DNA from: Maylandia zebra
Taxonomy: Eukaryota; Chordata; Actinopteri; Cichliformes; Cichlidae
Direction of reading: 5' to 3'
DNA length: 64,000 nt
Assembly (NCBI RefSeq): GCF_041146795.1
Contig: NC_135177.1
Location: forward strand, 27,260,060-27,324,059
Part shown: positions 35,801 through 50,634 of the stretch, piece by piece
Layout: each line of letters starts with the position of its first letter
How positions within the stretch are numbered: position 1 is the first letter of the stretch
The notes under the pieces: generated by a model
Databases searched by the model: none
What the model saw: the letters and a program-made list of their open reading frames with translations, nothing else
Told to the model about the DNA's origin: nothing
Program-made: the position numbers and the translations under genes

Positions 35801-38514
35801 ACACCACAGCACTTTACAGGAAGGGCCAGAGTCGTCTCTATTTTTTGAGGCGACTGAGGTCCTTCAACATCTGCCAGAAAATGCTGAGGATTTTCTATGA
35901 GTCTGTTGTGGCCAGTGCGATCCTCTATGCTGTTGCATGCTGGGGGAGCAGGCTGAGGGTCGCAGATGCCAACAGACTTAATAAACTAATCCGTAAGGCC
36001 AGCAATGTTGTGGGGATGGAGCTGGACTCCCTCAAGGTGGTGTCGGAGAGGCGGATGCTGTCCAAGATAAAGACAATGTTGGATAACACCTCCCACCCAC
36101 TCCATGACATGTTGGTCAGTCACAGGAGCTCGTTCAGTGAGAGACTGAGATTACCGAAAAGCACCACTGAACGACACAGGAAATCATTCCTGCCTGTGGC
36201 CATCTCCCTGTACAACGCATCCACTTAACACACTGTTTGCTGCTACAACTACACATGTTTCTTTTCCAACTATTTATTTATGAGTGACTTATGTATGTAT
36301 GTATGTATGTATATATATGTATATATTGTACTATTCTTAGTTAGTGTATTGTCTGTCTTGTCTTAATGTTGGTTTAAAATGGAGCACTGTAACAAAAAAC
36401 AATTTCCCCCAGGGATCAATAAAGTATTCTGATTCTGATTCTGATTTTGGAATCATGAATACTGACCTCAGCTGAGGAAGTTGAGGCCTTTTTTAATAAA
36501 ATAAATCATTAGCAAAGCAACGATTCCCTTGTTCCCTTCTACTTTCAAAATGAGTTTAATCTCCTAAGCAGTGGCTCTGTAGTGTAGTGTTTTACACATT
36601 TGCCAGACAAGTGAACAATCCCCAATTCGATCCCTTGAGGGAGAATTAGATCCCTGGAGGGAGGCACAAATCCTTTCGGGGTTACATCATGAGAGAATCC
36701 GGCCAAACCAAACACGTGGAGCTACCTGCTGTGGTGATCTCTTGTGAATAACAACTGAAAGTAACATTTTGAATCTACTAAACGTGAATGTTTGCAGTGA
36801 TGCATCTGATTTCTCAGTTGCAGGAAGCTTTGCTGTTCCACAGCCAGTGAGACACTATGCCCGGGCTGCAAAGAAGAAGAAGACAGGTATTTAAGAGGAA
36901 CTCTCATCACCATAGTGTGCGCATGTGAGCATTTATAAATGTGTACATAAGTTAAAGAAAGAAAAATCCAAAAAGTTTTTTTCCTCCAGGACCTGAGAGC
37001 CAACTCAACGATCTTCCTCCAACAATGCTGAAGATGGATTATGCAGCTGTTCCCCTTGCTCAAACGTAAACATATACAAAATGATTAAAATTCAGACTTT
37101 CTATTAATTATTTTATAAAAGTGGACGCACATAGTGATTGGTCTACTCTTCTAACACTATTGTATTTTCTGCTAACAGAACTGATGATCTTGTCAAAAGG
37201 CTTCTTTCACTGGAGTTGGCTAGTCATGTAAGTTTGTCTTTTTTATGTACATTGTTTGGCCCTCTTGTGGGAAAGCAGAGGCATAAACAAGTAGTTCAGC
37301 GTTAATAACTAATAATAATAATCTCATCTTCAGAAAGAAAAGCTACAGCTAAAACAAGAACAGCTAATTGCAAAGGTCCAGAGAGATGAGAGTGACCGAA
37401 GCTCAGAGGAAGTACAAGGTGAGGTGCTATATTTTTCATTATGTTGCACATAGTTTCTTCACTGAAAAAAACACGGGATACAACTTTTATTTATTATGCG
37501 ATGTTGAAATTCTCCTGTTCTTTCTCTCCTCAGTGGCTATATTGACTGCTAGAATCCGAAACTACCAGGAACATTTGCAAAAACATCATAAGGTGAGAAT
37601 AAAATGCATTTAAATTAATCAGCAGGTTGACAGATTAAAATGACGTAACACATGTAGAGCACTTGACTCTCACCACTGGAAGTTTCATGTATGAATACGT
37701 CTCTCCACATTTCCTCTCTGCTTTTGTGAGGCCTGCATGTGCTACAGGATATCCTGTGTACTCCCCCACATTAAATAAAAAGATGCGTAGCATGGCCAAG
37801 GTCGGAAGTTTCCGTGTTACATCATAGCCTAAACAATTTTATTAAAATTAACAACTGTTTTTATGTGGCATGACGAAGCAGCTGTTCCTCAGTAGGTGTC
37901 CTGATTTCTAGCGCATGTTGCTCTGTTTGTATTTACTTTCGATATTCTGTGTTGTTTGATGCTAGGATAAAGCAAACAAGAGGCGAATGCTTATGGCCAT
38001 TGACCGAAGGAAAAAGATTTTGAAACACCTTCGGTTGATTCGCTACGATGCCTTTGAGAAAGTGTGTGAGCAGCTGGGCATCACATACACCTTCCCCCCA
38101 GAGTACTACAGACGGGCCACCCGTCGCTGGATGGCCAAGAAAGAATTCTGCATTAAGGTAGCAAATAAATGAAGCTGTTATTTATTAAGTCTACATCATC
38201 TCTGCACATTAATGTATACTCATATCTGTTGGGAAAAACTTAAAACTTTCCATTACACACAAGTGTAATGGAAGTGTAGCATATAGAGCATCTAGGGCAT
38301 TACTCAAGCCTTCTGGAAACTCTTCTCTATACATTAAAGGTGTTATTTTATGCCCCCCACTAACACTTGGTCATATGTGTTTGTGTGTCTGTGTGTGTCA
38401 TCTCAGGTCTTCAAAGCAGTGCAAAAGCAAAAAGCAGAGCAGAGGCTGAAGATAAAGCAGAGTTCAGGCTCCACAGACACGGAGTCAGCAAAGACAAATG
38501 CAGCTGAGATCTAA
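32820..38514 (+). CDS. mrps15: Mitochondrial small ribosomal subunit protein uS15m (8 exons)
   Basis: Component of the mitochondrial 28S ribosomal subunit; bacterial S15 homologues bind 16S rRNA. Exons: 32820-32964, 36824-36886, 36990-37065, 37179-37227, 37334-37418, 37534-37592, 37966-38157, 38407-38514. All junctions are GT-AG and the frame is continuous, giving 258 aa (human 257). The N-terminus is rich in Arg, Ser and Ala with few acidic residues, as expected for a mitochondrial targeting peptide. The S15 core falls in exons 4-7, with the [18 protein letters not shown] segment corresponding to the conserved helix of S15. Exon 7 includes [12 protein letters not shown], characteristic of the animal mitochondrial form. 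The C-terminal tail is Lys/Gln-rich. Intron 1 (3.9 kb) holds a Tc1 fossil, a nested LINE and a SINE. All other introns are short (65-370 bp). Confidence 0.96.
34995..35656 (-). mobile_element. Tc1-like fossil, first part (split by a LINE)
   Basis: Antisense remnant of a second, distinct fish Tc1-like family. Blocks such as GTGGAGGAATTTTTGGCTCAC (near 35140), TCATTGTCCTGTTGCATAA (near 35377) and GGACATTCTCTTACGGGATT (near 35435) follow the order of that transposase gene read backwards. The copy continues to about 35656, where a LINE interrupts it. It resumes at about 36447. Confidence 0.7.
35657..36446 (+). mobile_element. 5'-truncated CR1/L2/Rex1-type LINE, frame still open
   Basis: The 3' end of a non-LTR retrotransposon nested in the Tc1 fossil. 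The C-terminal region of its reverse-transcriptase ORF is open without a stop to 36228. Typical features in order are [50 protein letters not shown] and [13 protein letters not shown]. After the stop comes a roughly 220-bp 3' UTR ending in GATTCTGATTCTGATTCTG repeats, typical of these families. Lack of frame damage suggests a fairly recent insertion. It lies in mrps15 intron 1 in the gene's own orientation. It is not autonomous, because endonuclease and most of the reverse transcriptase are missing. Confidence 0.85.
36447..36512 (-). mobile_element. Tc1-like fossil, second part
   Basis: GGAATCATGAATACTGACCTCAGC followed by TGAGGAAGTTGAGGCC continues the Tc1-like sequence from exactly where the LINE interrupted it (family order: ATGGTGGAGTC, then GTGAACACTGACC). 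The rest of the element is missing. Confidence 0.65.
36569..36765 (+). mobile_element. tRNA-derived SINE
   Basis: The head resembles a tRNA (tRNA-Val-like): GGCTCTGTAGTGTAGTG holds an A-box-like segment and AATTCGATCCC (36625-36635) is a good B-box. It is followed by a tRNA-unrelated body ending in CTGCTGTGGTGATCTCTTGTGAATAA, a tail type seen in fish SINEs. It ends about 60 bp before mrps15 exon 2. The tRNA fold is broken in the acceptor stem, so this is not a functional tRNA gene. Confidence 0.65.
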
Positions 38515-38570
38515 TGAGACAAAAGCCACAATCTGTACACCTTCAGATGTAGTGATGTATCATGTAGATA

Positions 38571-38576
38571 AATAAA
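38571..38576 (+). terminator. mrps15 polyadenylation signal
   Basis: AATAAA about 57 bp downstream of the mrps15 stop codon, giving a very short 3' UTR typical of housekeeping genes. Confidence 0.8.
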
Positions 38577-39780
38577 TGGTTTTCCCATGCTGCCGTCACA
38601 CGATTTTACTTTCTATTGTTGTCATTCTGATACCAGAACTGTCTGGAGATGTCAAAGATTAATAAGAATAAAATATCTGAGAAAGCTGGGTTGGAATAAT
38701 CCTCCAAATTGTAATTGAACTAAAGCATGACTTCTAGATGTATTAATTTAAGATCTCATTTTAGAAAACCAGGAAGCCAGAAACTCAAGTATAGTATTAA
38801 TATGCTAATTAGAAATAAACCTACACTGCAAATTCTCCATTTTATCTGAGAGGATACTCTGTGTTAAACCACCATGGCAAAAAACTAGCGCTAAAATATT
38901 ATCACTAGATCGACTTGTTTTTGTTTTTATGTTTTGTTAATCAGCTGTCAGTGGCAGTTCACCTCATTTGTACCAAGTTGAGGCATATCAGATAAGGACT
39001 TCTTCCTGGAAGAGTACTGTTGAAGCAGTATTCAGGCTTTGTGGAAACATGAGATTGACTTAATCCAACTATGTTTAGGGTCATAAAATGCTTGTTGGTA
39101 GAATGCAGTATCATTTATCTTTTTGAGTGTTGTTTAAATGTACAGTAAGTTAATTCAAGTTAGAGAGAAATTGTTAAAAAAATCTAATTAAGAATTCCTG
39201 ACATTCCTGGCATAGTGTTATATTGGTAAAAATTGGTGAGGTTGCTAAAGCATCGGATTTAAATGTACAACATCACGAGGCAAGGTTAATTTAATTCTCA
39301 TATAGGGTATAACAAGACCGACATTTTCATTAAAAGCTATTTTTACATTATACATTAATATGAAAAGAAGGCTTTAGTTTCGTATAGTTTTGTGCTTATT
39401 CAAATCCTGAGTAAATCCATCCCTTCTTTTGCATACTGCACTAGTGATATAGTGTTCTAATAGATTAAAACCTCAAGACAAGAACGTGTTGCATTTGTGG
39501 GTGTCATATGAAAGTGTGACCTTAACAATTCTAACTGCATGGCTTCCCTGAAGTCTACTGATCTGTCATGAGATCAGAAAAACTTTAAACTCTCAGTCAC
39601 ATACATGTGCTTGTGACCTTGTGATTTGAGGTTGTACACTTTATCAGACTAAAAAAAAAGAAGCAATTCCTGTTAATGGACTGATTTTTTGCCAGTGAAT
39701 CGCCACAGATCTTTGTCGTCCCCAGAAAGTGCAGGCTGTTGCCAAACCAGCGTTTCACAGCTCAAGCTCGTCACAATTTC
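38577..39780. other. Intergenic, mrps15 to PLAC8-family gene
   Basis: AT-rich sequence without a coding frame or a repeat that I can name. Confidence 0.5.
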
Positions 39781-39840
39781 CTGTGTGGTGTGCAACTTGT
39801 CATTTTGAGCAGGTGGAGCTCATACTCTCACACTCTTCTG
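39781..39840 (+). other. Probable noncoding first exon of the PLAC8-family gene
   Basis: Sequence ending CACTCTTCTG is followed by a consensus donor GTAAGTG at 39841. The matching acceptor is TTTTTGACTAG at about 40263-40273, and the 43 bases after it lead directly to the start codon at 40316. The 5' boundary is not defined; 39781 is nominal. Confidence 0.5.
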
Positions 39841-40315
39841 GTAAGTGACACCATTTTTTCCTTTCGCAGCAGATAAACTTAAAAGTTAAATATTCTTAAA
39901 TTAAACATAAAAATTATATTTGCAATTCGTGCGCATGTTATAGTTAAAAGTTGGCCTTTCCGTTATGGCTGCCTTGATACAAGATAACATGGGCTTTCAT
40001 TTGTTCTTTGGGTTAAAAACCACATACATGACTCTCTTTCATACGATATTGTGAAAATAGTCCATGTTACACTAACGTATTCCTGCAACAATGTTTTATT
40101 TAGAAATATATATTTTACAGGGAAAGTCCAAAAAGTATTTTTTAAATCATAATTTGATTTACCTCAAATGACAGAGTAAACTGTTGCATGCTGTGTTGAG
40201 GAGGGTTTTCTGTAAATATGTGATGTTAATTAGTGTGCAAATATCTAATGCTCTCTAATATGTTTTTGACTAGGTACTTAAACCACAGAGCAAATAAACA
40301 GACCAAGTAATCCAA

Positions 40316-40976
40316 ATGTCAAACCCAGTGGTCACCCATCAACCAGGTGCTGGCGGCTATGGGACTAATGTTCAAACAGGAGAGTGGAGCACAGGCTTGT
40401 GTGCCTGCTGCAGTGACTGTTTGGTCTGTAAGTACAAGGCACATCATTTGTGCATGCACACTTTGTTTTGTTCGTTTTAGACATTCATAAATGTACTCGT
40501 GTTGTTTAGGTGCCGTCGGTTGTTTTTGTCCACTGGCACTGAGCTGCTACACAGCAAATAAGTATGGTGAAAACTGCTGTTTGGGTTGCGTGCCTGGAGG
40601 CTTAACAGCCATGAGGACTCACATGAGATTAACCTATGGTATTCAGGTATGTTACCCATGCAACTCAATGCAGTTATTATAAAATCCAAACTTCAGAATA
40701 CCGTACCTTATGCAATTAGTCTTTAGGTTGTAAGTATTGCACGTATGATAGTCTGTTTCAGTCTTGCTTTTATGAAAGACACAGATTTTGCAAACATGGG
40801 AAATTTTGTGCGTTTCCCACAATTGAGAAATCTGCAACATTTCTGTAATTTATGCAATCTTTTAACCACAGGGAACAATATGCAACGACGCCTTGATGAT
40901 CTTCTTCTGTGGACATTGTGAAATGTGCAGGATGGCAAGAGAAATCCGCATCAGGAATGGAGAGATTTCACAGTAA
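40316..40976 (+). CDS. PLAC8/cornifelin-family small Cys-rich protein
   Basis: Exons 40316-40427, 40510-40646 and 40872-40976 join in frame to give 117 aa, the usual size for this family. The product has the PLAC8 layout. A Tyr/Gly/Pro-containing N-terminus leads to W-STGLCACCSDC (about 24-36). A hydrophobic Cys-rich stretch GCFCPLALSC follows (about 41-50), then YGENCCLGCVPGG (about 56-68), AMRT and YGIQG, and a second Cys group with CGHCEMC-MAREI near the C-terminus. Family members are small, often membrane-associated proteins whose biochemical function is poorly defined. PLAC8 itself acts in differentiation and stress responses, and cornifelin is a cornified-envelope component. Sequence alone does not say whether this is a plac8, cnfn or fish ponzr-type member. 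Human has no family member in this interval as far as I recall. Confidence 0.9.
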
Positions 40977-41130
40977 CAAGAGTTTTTCATGATGCTCAGC
41001 TATTGTGGAAGTAACTTGTTTACCCATGGAGCTTTCATGCAAACCAAAAAAAAGCATTTAATGAAGTATGCATTTATGTGTGTATTAAATCTTTGGCCCT
41101 AACTTGCAAGAGCAATTGTGTATTATTGTA

Positions 41131-41136
41131 AATAAA
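41131..41136 (+). terminator. PLAC8-family gene polyadenylation signal
   Basis: AATAAA about 155 bp after the stop codon, followed by GTGCATTTTC and a T-rich stretch (ACATTTTTTG). Confidence 0.75.
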
Positions 41137-41516
41137 GTGCATTTTCAACAGGCATCACATTTTTTGAACAACTTTTTGAAATTTGATGGCTCACCTTATA
41201 TCATTTATTTCTCAACGTAAGAGTTATGCAACTAAAAACGTCCAAGAAAGCTTCTAGAAAAGATTGTTGGGTATTATCGTAAATCAGTTGTGAGCAGCTG
41301 AGTAAAAGGTTGATCTTCCTTATGAATTATAATATCGTTATAATTGTCATATAAGTCGAATTGTACTGGTTAGAATGCTTAGACTTGCCATGAAACCACT
41401 GGTTTGCATTATATTATATATAATTATATAATATGTATGACTACATGGTGAAAAATGGTCCATCTATCTCTAATCAGTGAGCTCCTAATTTACAACGCGG
41501 TTGTACCTCGTCTAAT

Positions 41517-41561
41517 CCCGCCCCTTTCTTTTACGTATTTACTACATAGGGCTCTGATTGG
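41517..41561 (+). promoter_or_regulatory. oscp1 promoter: GC box and inverted CCAAT box
   Basis: CCCGCCCC (41517-41524) and ATTGG (41557-41561, a reverse CCAAT box inside CTGATTGGCT) lie 120-165 bp upstream of the oscp1 ATG. This is a common arrangement in TATA-less vertebrate promoters. Motif evidence only. Confidence 0.5.
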
Positions 41562-41572
41562 CTATTTATTTC

Positions 41573-41585
41573 GTGGCCTGGCAAC
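41573..41585 (+). promoter_or_regulatory. RFX-type X-box in the oscp1 promoter
   Basis: GTGGCC-T-GGCAAC fits the X-box consensus GTNRCC N(0-3) RGYAAC with a 1-bp spacer, at 96-108 bp upstream of the oscp1 start codon. RFX factors use X-boxes to drive ciliary genes, and OSCP1 orthologues are enriched in ciliated cells and testis. Direct proof would need RFX binding data. Confidence 0.5.
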
Positions 41586-41680
41586 CAGAAGCGGCTTTAC
41601 CAAACAGACAGACCACCCACCAGCTAAAACATTCGAGCTAGCTGTTTTGTCTGGAAAGATTCAGCTGTTCAAATTCCATC

Positions 41681-47544
<5,864 letters not shown>

Positions 47545-48470
47545 CATGGTCACAGTGACAGAAATGGCCAGGGATTGGGAACATTGCGTTGTCAACAGTC
47601 CGCACTACTAAAGACCAGTCTGCTTTCCATACCTGCAAATGCACTACAGCAGAATCACATGCAGCCAGAAAAACTGCTTGCTCAAGTGCTTTTACAAAGC
47701 AGGTGTGAGCAGTTTTGTTGTCAGACGATCAGCTGCATATTTGCATTCAAGAACAAAGAATGTGTGGTGAGGCAAGCATTAAGCTGTAATAGTATGTTTG
47801 CTGTAAACACAAAGGTATTTCGGTTCAATGTACAGTTGGCTTATTGTATATTAGTTTATTGACCATGTGATAATAGCAAAACAAGTGTTTATACAGTGCA
47901 ATATCTTGCAGCTTTTATTCTATTCTATGTAATATTCTTTAAATTATTTTAACAGTTGCAATGACCGAACAGTTTGAGTCAATTTTCAGACTGAGTCCAC
48001 AGTTTGGTGGTTCTTTATTTCTAATTATTCCCCTTTTGAATTGTATCTTAATTTACACCATCCAGAGAAGAAGTTTGTGAATTCTTCTGTTCTAATGAAC
48101 AAGTGACTACGTGATGAGAGAACTGGAGGAAACCCAAGTGCTCTTTTTCAGTGTGACATGAATTCTTTAGTCTTTATTTGGTAACAAATGTGTTTATCAT
48201 ACTGTTCTACCTTAAAAGAGTCTGAGGAGCAACTTGTAAGACATATTCCATTATCCTGTGATGTGTATGTAAAGTATAGAAATGTGCTTATAGAAATGAG
48301 TACATTGTTATAGTATAGCATAATGCAATATGACTGTGTAATATGTAAATATGTTTATTGCGTATACTTGATTTTCTATGTAGGCGAGTCCATATTGCTG
48401 CTTTTATTGAATGTGCAGTGTATTGTTTGGGGGGTTTGATTTTGGGGTTGTTTTTGTTTGTTTGTTTTTA

Positions 48471-48476
48471 AATAAA
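48471..48476 (+). terminator. oscp1 polyadenylation signal
   Basis: AATAAA about 930 bp after the stop codon, following a T/G-rich stretch. It is the first canonical signal that I see after the oscp1 stop, so the 3' UTR would be about 0.95 kb. Confidence 0.6.
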
Positions 48477-50400
48477 AAACAAATCTAATCTCTTGAACAG
48501 ATTATTGTATTAAATGCATCACCAGTTTGGGTTCTGATGCAACAAAGTGTTAATACTGGCATGAACCTTGAAACAGCTTGTTGTAGTTAACACTTTCAAG
48601 CAGTAGGTGGCGCGATCTGACTTTGCAACACAGTTTGTATTAAGCAATGTATCACACGGGACTCCACTTAGTTAAAATCCTGCAAAAAAAAAAAAAGTGA
48701 TCACTGTGGAGGACTCAATGAAGTGCATTTTAAAAGTCAGAGCAATTAAGGCTTTGTATGCTTAAGCATTTACCAGCAAATTTGAAAACTACAATCACCA
48801 TGCTTCAATATCTCCACAAAACTTCTCTTCTGCAGTACAAACACCTAATGAGAACTGCTACTGAAACAGTTGTCTCTTGTACGTGTTATGTCTGCAGTCA
48901 GACTGTGATTGTCTCACACTCACGCACACACACATCAAAATGGAGCATACCATGCAAGAAAAACATGCTGAGACACTTCTCCAGATTGATGTTGGGGAGG
49001 AGGATTCTGGTGAGGTCTTCCCAATAATCTTGGCAAAGGGGAGACAAGAAACACTGTATGCCCTAAGGATACAGCCTACTTCCAAAACAAACAGAAACTT
49101 AAGCTCATACCAGTCATCCTGCAAGACTCTTTATTAGAATCAGCCACCTGAATCAGCAGCACTTCAGAAGAAACAATGCTTCACCATAAAGCTTTGCAAA
49201 CAAAAACTGCACTTCTTGTTCAATTGGTGCACGCAGTAATATAAAAAGGGGGGTGATTTTGAATTAATAATGTCCATGCAGCCTTGTCCTAAGCATGATA
49301 ACAACAACCCTCTAACAGGTTTTCCCATAGACCCCATGTTTGAGTTATGATTCAGTTTCCTCTTTAAAAACTGTGGGCAGGACACTATAAAGCCACAGGG
49401 TGACATGCGTTTCATGTGGCTGGGGGTATATGCTCGGCTGAGTCAAGGCAGGAAGACTAGTGCAACTCAAATAAGGATCTGATATTTAGGTTGCCCTCTC
49501 TGTGTCTGTCACATCTTCCCACTGGTTTGAAACTGGTACACGTGGGTGGAATTTAAGGTCAAGGTAAGTCTAAATTGAGATAGGTGGGCTCTCCTAAATG
49601 CCACTGTCATTCAAGACTGTTTTTACTGAGTAAATGACTAAGACTTTTACTTTTGAGTGGGGTCTACTGGTTGGCTGTTGCTGAATAACATACAGAGAGC
49701 CCTTGTCAAGAAGACATTTCTCCAAATTGATCTAGAAGAGAGGGACCAGATATCGTAAATATGTTATGTATTTATCAGATGAAGATCTGAATGAATTCAG
49801 TGATACACAGTTTCACTGAGTCATATGGTTGACCTAAATTAAGTGTACTATGTAGGTCATTAAAGAGAATCTGCAAGGTAAAGCCTTATGAAGCAACAAT
49901 TCAGAGATCTCCTTACGTAATTGTGCACGAAACAGTTAAATGAAAAGTAAAGTCAGTGAGTAAAGTTAAAGACTGCTGTGTTTAATGTAATATTATAAAT
50001 TATACGGAATTCCCTTTAATGTTAGATTTAACAAATGCAAGTTGTTTAATGTAAAAGCTTCACCCCTATTAATCCCGCTTCATTGTGAGTACAATCTTGC
50101 TCAAATAAACAAAGGAAAAACCCATGATTTATCATATTATCTGTAATTAAGTTGCCAGCGAAACATGACATTGCAAACATCATCCTTCAGTATGATTTAC
50201 AATAAGCCTCTTCAACTCTTATGTAATCATTTTCACTTTGCAACTTTTATGATGCAAAGATAATATTTTTTAAAATGCAAGAAAGAACGCTAATTAAATC
50301 TTAGACTGTCTGGCAGACTATTTGCATAGAATTTCATCATCACTCTGAAACGGCTATGAAAAAACTGTCTGCATTGGTCGAGTGCGGCTGTCAATCAAAT
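48477..50400. other. Intergenic, oscp1 to stk40; no LSM10 found
   Basis: No spliced gene is supported. The 86-codon frame at 48877-49137 contains a coding-like stretch but has no recognisable domain or splice sites. No Sm-fold (LSM10-like) coding sequence was seen, although LSM10 occupies this interval in mammals from memory. Confidence 0.5.
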
Positions 50401-50439
50401 AAATTGTGTGCGTCATTTCCGTTGTCAGGTGGCGCTGTC

Positions 50440-50634
50440 GCTGTGGAAAGATGCGATCAGCGAAGAGCGGAGGCTTTTCCTTAATTGCTCATTTCGGTAA
50501 TAGAGGCTAAAAAAGCCTCTGTGGTGTCTGCTGTGTAAAACGAGAAGCGCCTCACATCTACCGCAGCGTTCACCGAAGAAATGTCCATGTTTTAAGGAGG
50601 CGACACAGATTTAACCCGGCGGTTTAGGCTCGAG
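50440..50634 (+). promoter_or_regulatory. stk40 promoter-proximal region and noncoding exon 1
   Basis: The local base composition becomes GC- and CpG-rich from about 50340. A likely noncoding first exon ends in TTTAGGCTCGAG at 50634, followed by a consensus donor GTAAGTGAG. The transcription start is not defined, so the left coordinate is nominal. CpG density persists to about 51000, consistent with a CpG-island promoter. Confidence 0.6.

Noticed and set aside
35551-36228. 225-codon frame as a host gene
   Set aside because: Its 3' part is LINE reverse-transcriptase C-terminus and its first 35 or so codons are antisense Tc1 sequence. It is a junction artefact.
36569-36645. Functional tRNA gene
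   Set aside because: A- and B-boxes are recognisable but the stems do not pair properly and a SINE body follows directly.
48877-49137. 86-codon frame possibly standing for LSM10
   Set aside because: It has no Sm fold motifs. It may be a fragment of a repeat.
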